64,000 bases of DNA from Ophiodon elongatus (Eukaryota; Chordata; Actinopteri; Perciformes; Hexagrammidae). Location of the stretch: contig JACSYO010002116.1 in the NCBI GenBank assembly GCA_016806645.1, positions 6,504,001 through 6,568,000 on the forward strand. Reading direction: 5' to 3'. The notes under the pieces were generated by a model. The model was not told where the DNA came from, ran no database searches, and saw only the letters and a list, made by a program, of their open reading frames with translations. Numbering within the stretch: the stretch's first letter is position 1; every line of letters starts with the position of its first letter. The translations under genes and the position numbers were made by a program. Shown here in pieces: positions 1-12,812 of the stretch.

Positions 1-2049
1 AGTTTTTGAGAGCACTGAACTTTCTCTTGTCAGACTTAATGACTCGAGCACTCATCTACTATTTGCGTGCAGTCTAAGTTTAGAAGGGAGTGCTTAAGGT
101 CATGCCATTTTTATACTTCTCAGAACAGGCTATTGTGTTTCCTGTGTCAGGGCATATTGTTCAGAATGAGTTTTGCCTCGCTGTGTAATATACTGATGGG
201 AGCCATGATCCTGATGGAGGTCTTGTTATCTTCCCACATGTTTGTGATGACCTTGGGTCTATGCAGAGTGAACATGCAGGGGAACTCCTCAAACAGAGCT
301 ATATGGTTTAAGGAAAAACAGGAAAAGAATGCGACACTTCTTCATTCACTGTAAACAAAAATATTATTGGAAGAAGTTGACCAGATCTTTGCTGCATTAA
401 TCTCTTCAGATATTTAACTAATTTCTAAATTTCATATATTGAGAAAAGGCATTTTTCATATTCAAGCTAACACATCCTTTGTCATTTCTACATTTTATTT
501 CATATTTTCTGTCGTGGCAGATATGGACTGGACTTAGCTGCTGTGGTTATCGTGCTATTGGGAATTAGAAAAAAATGCAACATTGAGGATGACATTGAGA
601 AGAGGAAATGTTCGGGGCAATTTCATTCAGCAAAGTCAGCTTATTTCATTCCACATAAATGGTATAATGTCCAAATGCTACCTTGGTATTATAGCACTGT
701 CAGGTGGTTGAGAGTGCAGAGACTTCCTCAGAGAGGAAAAAGCTCATCAAGCCAAGAATCAAAATAGTTGTAGGGTTGACAGACACACAACGATCCTAGT
801 CCGACCTGATAATGACCACCATTATTTAATTCTTTATGATCATAATTTTATATTCATTTAGATATATATACTTCAATTAACATAAACTTTGGTCACGTCA
901 TAAAATACTTATGCATTAATAGAAATGGCATACTATTCATTTAACAACGTGCTATTTATTAATACTAATTGAATTGTACACTGTACCTCTTATTCATATG
1001 AACCCTTTCATGTGAATCATTTATAAAATAAAGATAAGAGTTGTGTCAGTCTAAATCAAGTCGCAGGTGGTTCCTGGCTGTTTTCAACATATCCTATAAC
1101 ATTTTTAAAAAGATCTAAAACGTTTGTACTCACAAAGCAAGAGTCAGAGGCGCTGTCACCAAAAATGAAGCATTGTGAGGTAAAGCTGTGCACAAAAGCT
1201 GTGTTGCTCTGTAGAAAAAACATCTAAATTTATTTATTAATCAAGATGATTTAAGATGATTATATATTAATTGTGATGCCATCGAGATCTTCAAGAAAGT
1301 ATGACACAATTTAAGAGTACTCAATGTCTCATATGCCAGTGTTTGCAGGAACGTTTAAACAAACAGCTTGAAATGAGAAAGTATTCAAGCACATGTCTAT
1401 TTCTTGCTCAGTTAAGTGGTAATGCTGTGAGCAACCACTCAAAGATTAATAGATAAATAATTAAGCAGAAAACTATTCCAGGACGTCTGTGCTTTACCTG
1501 CCCACTTTCAGAAAGTAAATCTTTATTTATTATGACTCCTTGATCTGTTTTGAACAGTTGCACTACATCAACATAACTGTGTGAGGTCTCACCTGCTCAT
1601 TGGCTCTAATGCTTTGCTTCACATGGAAATGTGATTGACAATTACCAGTAAAAAGCAGCTGATTTAACATTACTAACATCTGTTGTTTGGATGTAAAACA
1701 TGTTTAGTAAGGTGGACTACTTTTCAGCTCATACAAAAATGAAACACAGATGTTTCTTTTACTTTGTGTTCTTGTCCAGTGTGATCTCACGAATCCTTCT
1801 CATCATGTTTGTCAGTTAATAATAGAAAGCAGTTTTCTATAAATGTTGTCACAGTCATGTTCTCATTGCTTCAGAAAGCTGGAACACAGTGTTCATAATG
1901 TCCTCCAACATCACTTTCCTCCCTCAAAGTTATGCCCCTGCTTTATGCCTATTGAACCCCAAACATGTTATATAAAAAATAATTAATGCTGATTCAGTGG
2001 CATGTTAAATAAGTTGACCATTTGCCATTTGGGCAATTAGGTCTGTGTG
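1..2049. other. Intergenic, no gene recognised
   Basis: AT-rich sequence with many stops in all frames. The short open frames (for example 67-354 and 543-767) have no recognisable domain and no convincing splice sites. I see nothing else that can be named here. Confidence 0.6.
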
Positions 2050-2310
2050 TGATTTGCTTTCTAACAGAGAGTTACATGGGAAGATTGATACCACCTTCAC
2101 TATTTTCTATCAAATACAAGCTGTCATAGCTTAGATTAGGACAAAAACTGGAAAGAGGGGGAAACAGCCAGCCTAGCTCTGTTGAAGGACCACACAATTT
2201 GCCTCTTAGGCTCTAAAATTACCATGTTATATGTACAAAAAACAAACCGGTGGGTAATTAGTCAGAAACTACAGGAGGTTACTGCTTCCAAGAAATAGTC
2301 AGCACTACTT
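2050..2310 (+). repeat. Partial copy of a teleost TIR-MITE (family A)
   Basis: Diverged matches to the high-copy fish element whose interior carries phrases such as 'gaagattgataccac', 'actggaaa-aggggg-aaacagcc-gcct' and a later 'caagaaatagtc'. The same family occurs at 32695-33072 and, more completely, at 47505-47924. Both ends are eroded here. Assignment rests on comparison within the window and recalled consensus phrases. Confidence 0.55.
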
Positions 2311-5300
2311 GGAAAGTTTTAATAGTCGGAAATGAAAACTACAACATGATTTGAATTAAAATATAGTATCACTTACATATCTTTGAGTGTTACATCAACA
2401 CTCACATTTACGTATACTAATACAGATATTAAATAATGCCTCTCTCTCATGTAAGACATGTTTAATAGGACATAAAACACCAAAAGGATCAACGATGATA
2501 AGAAAGAAATGTTCACGCATGTGGGGAAACAACAACCTCCTCCTGTTCCCCTCCCCTCCAGGTATTCTGATTTCCCCAATGTTGTTGACTCAGCTGGGGT
2601 CAGTCAAGTGCTGCTGTTGGAAAGGCCCTCTCATTTGTCCTGCTGTTATTCACCAACAGCTTTTAAACCCTCTTAAGCTCTTCTTTATTATCATTAACAC
2701 TGACTGAAGGCCACACTATGCCTTCCTGTGCTGCTCTCTCTTCCCCACCACTACCCTCGGGTTCCTGCTGCCTCTCCTCAGCTTCCCTTCCCTCTTATTC
2801 TCTCTTTAAATTCATAAAGTCTGTCTTTTTGTTCAAATGCACGAATGGCCGTTTTTTTTTTTCAGAGGCCCTCTGAGAGGTTAGAGGTCAGTGGGGTTTC
2901 AAGGTCCTGCATTGCCAATTCTCCCTGAAGGGTTTGGTCGTCCTGAGACTAAACATTTAAACATCCTCTCTAATGCAGACGGTTTGTATCAGCCTCAAGG
3001 TTCAAGTGGTGTTTGTGTGCATTTTTAACAAGCCTCCTCAGGATTAATGCTGATAAGGTTGCAATGTAGTATCATGATACAATACTTTCCTTGATACATT
3101 TTTTTCATGATGTTTTGTATCCCACATTTTATATTGATTCTGCAATTTATCAAGATAAAACCTTGATATATGAAGATGTGGCAGGACACTGACGCTATTA
3201 TTGAGTCCCAGACCACAGCTACATGCTCTAGAACAGCTTCAAAACCCTGCAATGATATCGAATTTCAGTGCACCCCAGTTTCCCTTCCTCTGAATTGGTC
3301 GGTCACTCTGTCTGCATGAGCTGCCAACCCATCAAACAGATTAATATTTTGAAGTAGAGCACATTTTTTTCTGTGACATGATCTAAATGTTTCAGGATTT
3401 CCCTCAGAAAAAGGATGATGTGTGTCAACTGCGATTTTAATTAAGAAGATTAAGAAGAAATTAATAAATTGACCTTCAAAACTATTATTGGTCAAACCAG
3501 GGTTGCCTCAGTGTCATGTGATCCACTGTGGTTGCTAGTTATCACTTCTGTTTGCTTGGTTGTCTTAATGTGATCACAGTTCATATTTGTTGTACCAGCA
3601 TCAGCCCGTGTGACTAACCTTGGACCCCAGCTGTTACCCTGGTAACAACTAATGGGGATCCATATAAACAATAAACAATTAACCACCATCTGCAGGTGAT
3701 GTTCCATTGGATTATGATCAATGGCGAAAGGCTGCTGGTGTTCCTTCAGACTTAAACTTTAGTGATAACAGCCACTGTCATTGAGAAAGACAAATAAACA
3801 TCCACCCCAGCAACCCTGCAGTTCGATCTGAAACAGATCCTTTCCCCCCCTGGAGGTAAAATAACAAACTCAATATCTGTTTTAACAGATACTGTGCTTC
3901 CCCAGAGAGCTCATCCCTCTGGAGGCACGGTGAGTCCTGTTCCTGTGCTCTCCACAGTCATAACTGCGAATATCAAAGACTACATGAGGAGTTAGCACAA
4001 TACAACACATATGGACAAGTGGCTTTGTAATGTGACTATAATATGCGACAGGGTGTTAGACTTCAAAGATGTAAAGGTCATTTCCAGAGCATTTTCAGAA
4101 ATCTGATTTTCCCTTTGTCTGTCTGGGTTAAGCTTGAGACAAACAGCTTTTCAAGATTTATATCCATATCTACATGCCTAGCATTACATTAAGCCTGCAC
4201 TTATTCAGACTTAAATAATACAAACATGAAAGACAGTCCCTCTTCTTAACCGGTCGGTAGGGGCTACAACTGCTCCAGCAGTAAAAGGCATTCATTCACA
4301 ATTCGTTAAATCATCTTGCTTCAGGAATGTTGAGCTCAGTGTTAGTCATTGAGCTCAATATGATTTTACACATAAACACATTAATAATGTCAGTCAAATT
4401 TATTTGACTTGTTGACTTGACATACACTCCCTAGTGATTTGGAGTGTCTCTCTTATAACTAACAACATTATTTCAACTCAAATTCCACTTCCCAGCTTTT
4501 TGGAGATATCAACCCCATCTCACGGACTTCTTCAGTGCATGATGCTCGCACAGGTGAAATCACATGAACTTCAGTAACATAATATAAATATCTGTTTTGT
4601 AATCATAACTAATAATCTAGATCAACAGCTAAAACAAATTGATTGTTCCGCTAATATTCAGCTGTGTTGACAAAATAATGTGTTTTGTCAACAGACCAAT
4701 AATATTCAGTTTACAAAACATAATGAAGATATCTTTGTAGGTTTATGAGATATCGGCTGATCCACCCACACAGACAAACTGATTAAGTAAAACCAAAACA
4801 TAACCTTCTAGGTGGAGGTGTAAACATCTTCTTAGAGCATGAGAAACCTAAACAGGTTCTCATCCTTTGGAGGTCAGTCTCTGTGGTGCAATCTTTCTCT
4901 GGCACCAAGTTAGACCTCTACTTCTTTACTCTACTTCTATTTTTAATGTCGACTGCGGCGTAACTGCTTTTGTTTTTCTCCAGAGGGCCTTAATCCTCAC
5001 TGCCTGTGCTTGCAGGTTTCGGTAGGGGCTAGTGCATCACTGGGAAGCATCAATGCAAGATCAAGCATTGAAACATTTCCCAATCTCAGAGTATGTGGTT
5101 CTCAGAGAGGGAAGCTATACTGGCCCACTGCTGTGTGAGTGGGAGTGGATTGTTTCTGGGTATTTCCAGCACAAAATGAAGCAAGGAAATCTTTTGAAAA
5201 GTCTGCCAAAGATTTCTTTCCAAAAACTGTTCTCAATTTTCCAGAAACACTGTCATTTTCATCCTTGTTAGTTGTTAACATGATAACACTGGATTTCCCC

Positions 5301-5780
5301 CTGAAACACAGCCTTCCCAGTCACTGTCATTCAGATACTAAACTTGTTCAAGATAGAGGTCAGCGTAAAAATTAAGTTTTGCAATCTAATCATCTTGAGC
5401 AGAAGACCAAACATAGACAAGCAGAAACATTTTTTCTTGAGGAACATCACAGATAAAATTGGAGAGCCAATTACACCATTTGTGTTTTTGTAAACATTTA
5501 TTTTAACCTTGCAGTAGTGATCTGTGATGAAAGCATCTCCAGTCACAAATACAATCCTCAGTGCCTTTGCTTATGCATCAGTGTTCTTTTTGTTTGATAG
5601 AATCCTAATATTTACACTTGAATAATGAAATGAGATGGCTGCATCTTTTTTTTAGCTAGGCTCTTGTGAAGGTGGTGTCTGCGTGTTGGTCCATCTCTTT
5701 GATCTAGACTTTAATACATCAGTATTGAATTAATTTAATTCAGACATGAGAAATTATACTTTGTGGATAATCTGACTTTT
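2311..5780. other. Intergenic, no gene recognised
   Basis: No coding exon can be supported. A stretch at about 3040-3270, with repeated 'atcatgatacaatac' and 'cttgatatat' type phrases, may be an old interspersed repeat. A perfect X-box-like palindrome lies at 3633-3646 and is listed separately. Confidence 0.55.
3633..3646. promoter_or_regulatory. X-box-like palindrome (RFX-type site)
   Basis: GTTACCCTGGTAAC is a perfect 6-2-6 inverted repeat that fits the RFX-factor X-box consensus (GTNRCC, 0-3 nt, RGYAAC). No promoter or exon can be seen beside it, so function is inferred from the motif alone. Confidence 0.4.
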
Positions 5781-6200
5781 CTTCTAGAGCCACCATGAGG
5801 TTCACACTTGTGGTTTTTAAGTGAAATGTCTCCTCAACTGTTAGATGGATTGTCATGAAATTTAGTAGTCATACATGTCAACATCAGGATGAATTGTAAA
5901 AAAAACTCCCCTGACTTTTCATCTATTGCCATCATATGGTGAAAGTTTGTAATTAAATACCTTTAAAACTAATAACATTCACTTCAACCTCAGCTGTAGT
6001 TTGTGTTAAGTGCAAATTAGGAAATGTTAGCATGCTAACACTAGGTGAGGATGGTAAATATCCTGCTAAACATCAGGATATCAGCATTGTGAGCATGTTA
6101 GCTTGCTGACATTAGCATTTAGCTCAAAGCATGACTGTGCCTGCAGCCTCATGGAGGCGCTAGCATGGCAGTAAACTCTTACCATTGAGCCTCAACATGC
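5781..6200 (+). repeat. High-copy teleost interspersed repeat (family B)
   Basis: Contains phrases typical of this non-coding family: 'gatggattgtcatgaaattt', 'catcaggatgaattgt', 'gttagcatgctaacac', 'cattagcatttagctcaaag' and 'gctagcatggcagtaaactctta'. Related copies occur at 28840-29400 (same strand) and 44560-45010 (opposite strand). It is probably a non-autonomous DNA element; no protein is encoded. Confidence 0.7.
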
Positions 6201-9200
6201 TAATTATTATGCATTTTTATCACTGGATCGGCAACAAGCGCTTTCAAAATGTGCCAGCCTCGGAAATTCTTACTCCAAGCTATGTGGGGAATGCCATGCT
6301 TTACTGGACATAAAGTGCTGGGAAAAATCCGTAACAGTCAATGAATTGTAATGGCTTTCACATAAATGTAATTTATTGAGCAAAAATAAATCAGAGAAAG
6401 TCAGAATTTAGTTAACCTCTTGTGGATTTAGTTTACAGTTTCTTCTGTTTGTGCAACGGCAATTGAAATTGATTTCACATTAATAAGCACTACAGTTTGT
6501 ACACTGAGAGCCAAGGTAATGAGTTCCTAAGAAATAGCACTGAGAGCAATTTTCAGGTCCATCCCAAGGGCTGGACAGGCAGGATAACATGGATCTAACC
6601 TTAAGCATTTTTCTGGACCGCAGTGTAATTACTGAATGGGACTGCAATAACTGCTTCAATCTCTGGAGTGAAATTACCAGGCCTGAGAAGGTGTGAGATG
6701 CTCTTTGACCCCAGAGGAAATTACACACAATGCAGCCACTCATCTCTCTCTCCCACACACATCCACAAACCATTGGTTACACTGTATTTTTCATATACAA
6801 TAATGTGTAGGAAAATTATCTTTCTAACTCTCCATTGCATCAGTTTATCCATATACACATATCTCTTATTTCTCTTTTCTCTTACTACTTCTTTTGCGCC
6901 TTCAAAGTCTAATTCTGTAATTTTTTCGCTGAAAAGCAGGACAGATGCTCACACCTTGCCCTCGTCCTCCACATGTCTGTATGACCTACATTTTTAAATG
7001 ATTAACCCGTTTTCATTACTAATACTGACATATTTCTAATGTCTTTTTTAACAATAATGTTAAGGAAGCGTTTTTGCCCTATAATTCAATCTTCTTTCAT
7101 ATCCATTAAAAAATGTTTCTGTATGAAAGACAAGCATTTGAATTGTGTGCTGCCCTGTTCAACGGTTTCAGCAAAGTATTTTTTTCTGAACAGCTATGCC
7201 CTATAACATCACAGCGCAGGACACAGATGGCCACAAAGATATGCAATAAAGTCTGTCAGTTCTTTTTTTATATACACATAAAAAGCCTTTTCAATAGTTT
7301 TGGTTCTTTTGTTTCAGGTTTTGTTTTGACAAATATTAACCACAGCTTTCACTTTTGTGTCAGTGTTATTGTGTTTGAAATTTCACCCAGGACATGTTGA
7401 CAAGCCATATTCTTATTAAGTATTGATCGTTGAATGCAAGTAATAAAAACCCCCGCAGGGGATCTGTGGCTCAAATGCACAATTGTGTATTGAGCTAACC
7501 ATCACCAGCGGGTGCAGAAATGTTTGTCACAGTGCTTTTCACAAGGCTCAATGAAACTCCTACTGCTGAGAGAGAACAGATTTATCAACAATTGTGAAAA
7601 TAGCAGAACCTCTGAAGGTGGGAGGGGCCCTGTTAGCATGCCTGTGGGTGTATTTGTATGTCAGGAAAGGAGGTTCTCAATGTTGCTATGATTTCTTCTG
7701 TTAGTGGCCTTAAGAAGCTGGCAGTGAGTTTGTGGAAGATGCTGTATGGTTGGCTGCTTGGTAGTTTGACAGAGAATATTTAGTGAGAACATTACTTCAC
7801 TTGGGCAGATAAAAGGCGGGAGAGTTGCAGATTTAACTCAACCAGAAATGTTATTTTCTGTCATTTGCAAAATTTATTTAAAACGAAGTCCTGCATCAGA
7901 TTATAGCATCATCTGTTAGAGGAATAGTTAACAGTTAAATAGTCAACATTAAAATGGTGAATGCCACTGTCGAGTGCCAGCTCTGACGTACTCACTAAGA
8001 ATTTCAAACTATTCCTGTAAGTGACTATAGCAAACTGTCAGTAGATTCATACGTAAAATCTATTACTTACGTGAGAATTATTAGATGATTCTCCGGAGCA
8101 TTTTCAGCTGTCTAGATCTCCAACCAGCACTACAGGCTCTCACTGCTTAAAAAAGTACACTCATCACTATGACTTCTCTGGCTGTGGTTTGTAAGGAACC
8201 GAACACTAAAGAAAGGACCAGCTGATGCTGTGAAGCTCATTTTAATTGCATATAACAGTTTGAGTTTGAGGAGAAACAGCATCACACAGTTTAACCTCAT
8301 GTTGCAGGTGGAGAGACATCTTCAGTTACAACCAGAGAACGAGAATTCAGATGTTGGCTGCTTCGCCAACTTTGTTCAAGTTTCCAGCATTCGAAAGTGA
8401 GCGATCACTGTGTGAGTGTGTGAGGGGGAGTAAATGTAAAAAGTTATTTGATGCCAGCATTAATATAGCATAACCTGTGAAATGTAAACCTGGAGCTGGA
8501 CACTTTCCCTGTGTTTTGCGTCAAACCAAACAACATCTCTTTAGGAAGATGTTTTGTTGCATTTTTTTTTTTATTCTTCTAAAAATCCATTTTAAATGTT
8601 CAAACAATAAGTGTTTTTAAGGGACCAATTTCCACGGTAGAAAGTTTTTCCAAAGAAACATTTTCCCACTGTGTGATGATCCAAGTCAAGGGGAAACTAA
8701 TTCTGCAAAGGTACATTGCTGGTATATTTCTAACTTTATTTTTCAATACTTGAAAGCTGCAAGCAGCAATACTGGAGGTCAAGCAATGTGCCTGTTCAGA
8801 ACCCAAACTGTCTGTGTGAATACCACTCGAAAAAAGTGAGAAAAGTGAGAAAATATGTTTGTTGCATCTATCATAAACTACCTATACTATCTTTGCATCT
8901 TCTGGTTTCATTCTGTTCAGCATATTTCATGCTGAATATTAGAGCACTGACATTAATCCAACTATGTGTGAGTGCGAGAAGCAAACACACGAACCAGAAA
9001 GTAGCCTTCAGAAAAATAACTATAGTTATTTCAAATTTAAGGTTAAAACGGATGAAATATGCGTGCACCTATTGTTGTTTTGTGTATTAACATAGTCCTG
9101 GTTATATCAATTAAATTAGTCTCTTAACTATTTATGTATGTTCCAGGTGGACTTTTCCAACTCTGTTAAGTGGCTGTAGCTTGTCACAATGCTCCAGCTG

Positions 9201-12200
9201 TGGCAGCTTTCACAGATGTTTGCTGTTAAGGGTTTTGAATTATCTTTCAGCTTGTTCCTTTACAATTTTTTGAATCATTGCATGTATGGTTCTGTTTAAT
9301 TTCTGTGCCAATGTACACAGACTTGTTATATGGGAAAATAAATGGAAATATTTATTTTTGAGGAGGCAGTGTTATGCTGTACATTTCAGATTAGTCCTGT
9401 AGAAACAGTGAGAAACTGCATCCTGATTTGTGAGCTTCTATAAAGAGGCCAAAGGAAGAGAAACACTTCATCGCAACCTCTTCAAGACAAGAAGCCATGC
9501 CAGATTTGTCTCTCGCGTCCAACTTGGTCTGCACAGCTTTGTTGTAATATCGCTCAGATTCTCAACTCAACTTGGACACAGTTTTTATGAGCCGTACAAC
9601 CTGGACTTGTCACAAGAACACCCACTGGAATGAATACACATGCTGCAATTATTTATTTTTGATTGGACTAAATTGAATTTGTGATGGTTATGAAGGAAAT
9701 CATTCTTTCAAATAGTTCCTGTTATTAACAGGCAGTAGCCAAACACTGTTCCCCTGTACTGGCTCTCCTTCATGCATCACAGAATTCATACCAGATTGAT
9801 AGAGAATTCCTTTCGTCTGGGAATTAGAAAGCCTTTGTTCTAGTTTCTTTGAAGTGTTTTATGTAAACTGCAACAGGCAACTGGTTTGTCTGCGTCCTGC
9901 GTTCTCCAATAACAATATGTGATTCCAAGAAGGTTTTGCTAAGTGGGCCAAATGGATGGAAACAAATGCATCAATGCAAGGTGGATGGTCTTCGATATTC
10001 TTTTGTGCTCATGACTTCAACTTCATAACTTTACTTCAGGTCATCCTTGGTGTGAGAGCATTTCCTACGAACTGAGCGAAAGAATCAAAAGGAAGGTTGT
10101 GAAACAGCAGAGAGAAGCTGGAGCTGTGTGATGAGATCATCATAAGTTTGGAGTTCTGGTCCTTCAGACAGAGCAGGCGAGGATTTATTGTGTTGGCTCA
10201 GCTTTGAATAATGACTGCCGAGGCCTTGGATAGAAATGAAAGTGTAATACTAAACTTCTACAAATTTGGTGATAATGCTGCTCTGGCCTAGGAGTATTAC
10301 GAAGATTGACTAAAGGTTGATTGTCCAACAATAAACACTATCCCTTTTCTCCTGATCATCATCACACGCTGTCTTTATCCTCTCTCAGAAAATCATTTTC
10401 CTGGGATTGTGCAACCACACTTGTCACGTTAAATAATTATTTTATGATAGACATGACAGACAAATCAAATCTCTCCTAAACTGACCTTTATTCAAACCAA
10501 TTTAGACATACCCGGTTTAAGTATGTCCACCACTATGTTAGATCTTTTGGTGAACATACTGAGCTTTCTTTGTCCCTGTACCAACCATGTCACACTATTT
10601 TGGGAAAATGTGCTTTTCACATGGCTACGTTCTTTGAAAATATAACAAATATCAAATAATCGTTGTCAAATATACAATCAGATAAAACCAACACAATTAA
10701 CTGCATAATGAAATAAAGACAATCCCAAATATTTGTTCGGTATCAGTTATATCAAAACGCTAATCACAGATATTGTGGGTGAAATGAAGGTATTAGGCAT
10801 CAGACCTCCCTGTCTGTTGCATCTGGACAGCGTGCTCAGGCACTGAGTCACACTGCATCCCAACAGAAAGGGCTCTATAGTGATCGGCCTCATGGTGAAA
10901 AAAAATACTCTGTGGTATTGGAGATGAGTCGAGTACAGTACATTGGTTTCATCTCCAGATAATGGTGCAATTGTTTCGTTCTTCTTATGGTTAGTCACAT
11001 CTTTAATGGGATTCTTTTTTCACTCTTATTTGGGTGTCACATGGCTCTCAGAACTACATATGAGAAGACATTAAACACACCATTCATGGAGGCACCCGGG
11101 TCGATCAACCAATTAGGATGTGGGTGATAATCCTGAGAAGAATGGGGATGAAGGGAAGCTCAGTGTGTGATATGTGGGTGAGGCTTAAAGTTGGTGAAGT
11201 TTCAGCTTCGCTGGGCCCCGCGGACCAAGGCCTCCTATCATCCCCTGACTGTGTGACTCCTTTGTGTTTCATCCATACCTAACATCCATAGTCTGCTGTG
11301 TTTCTCCTGAGTTTGAAAACAGAATCACACTGAAGGAATTTGGACCAAAGCCGCGGAGGGAAAGCCCCCATGTCCATGCAAACATCTGCGTGAAGATGGA
11401 TGGTGTTATGGACTCATAACCTCAACAATATTAGCACATGAAAGGTAGAGAGACTACAGGAGGGCTATTTTAACCGCTCATAGGGGCCCCTCTATTAGCC
11501 TCCCATTCATTCTCAAACAGACACACACATGCCGCTGTTATTACAAATTGCATGTTGGTCACTTTCACAGCCATCGCAGCGACTAACTCTTCTGAGACAA
11601 TCAGCTGAGTAATTTTGTCATAATTGTGATTAATGTTCTGGCGGGTCACTGGCAGTGTTAAGGCAATTAACAACACTCAGTGCCCCCCTTTGCACAATCA
11701 ACAAGTCATTTACAAATCATTACTTGAGTTTTTTCAGAGCGAGAGTGTGCACTTGTGGAAATGTGCTACGGGTCACCTGACACAAGAACAGCTATGACTC
11801 TGCTAATGTCTCCCTTGGGGAGAGTGATTTTGGTGCACATGATGCCCCAGGGCAGTGGCCTGGTCTGGGACAGGGGGGGTAAATAACAACAGAAGGGGGG
11901 AGCTGTGGTTGAGAGAGCGCAGGAGCTGCGGATACAGCTGTCTTTATATTGTATTGTTTCAGAGTCCAAAGCTGGGTGCCAAGTAATTTGGAAAAACCAA
12001 AGATCAATCCTTCATGACAGCAAGTGTCTGCCCCGCAGTAGCTGACCGTGTGCTCTGAGCTAAGTCTTGACGGGGTCGAAACAGAAAATGTTAGGTTTTC
12101 CTTTGGGAGATCAAATTTGAGTGCAAAACTATTCCATTCTCTCTTATCAATATGCTTCCTAAAAGCTACAGAATGAATAGGTTAAAGTCCAAGAGTTCAG

Positions 12201-12728
12201 CAGAACAACGCGCATGCATCATTTCATAAATATGTTTTTCTGTATGTGTGGATGTAGCAGTTACTTTCGGGAAGGAAGTTAGTCCAGAGAATCTGCAGAG
12301 GAAAGAACATTGTCATGGATCACAAGCAAATATAATCAGACGTTCAGTGGACAACGAAGCACTGAAGAACAACAAATCTGTGTGCACTCACATCTTCATC
12401 CAACCAGTTCAAACAGTTCAGATCATAGCTGCTCAGTAAATGGCCTGATAGTTTTAAGTCCTGACGAAGATATTACCGTTGCGTTTTAGCATTTCGCTCT
12501 CCCGTGGTCATACCACATTAACGAGGAAGTGTCTGCGTTTTGACCACCTAATACAATCCACAGGGCAATTTTCATGATCACTTGACTTTGCGGGTGGTGA
12601 CAAACTACAAGAGCCTCTAAATTACTGTGTTCAGCTGCCAGCAGGCCTGGAGGTACTGAGCTAAAGCAAAGTTAATGGGTTAGAGTTAGGAAATGACATC
12701 ACACATGTATACATGTACATACTCATTG

Positions 12729-12731
<3 letters not shown>
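6201..12731. other. Intergenic, no gene recognised
   Basis: 6.5 kb with only short frames free of recognisable domains. A moderately GC-rich block at 11190-11400 and a homeobox-motif-rich block at 11470-11740 stand out from the AT-rich background and could be conserved regulatory DNA, but this cannot be tested from one sequence. Confidence 0.5.
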
Positions 12732-12786
<55 letters not shown>

Positions 12787-12812
12787 ACACACACACAGAC
12801 ACACACACACAC
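12732..12812. repeat. (CA)n microsatellite with interruptions
   Basis: About 50 nt of uninterrupted CA repeat, followed by CA units broken by GA ('cagagacacacacacagac'). Confidence 0.97.
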
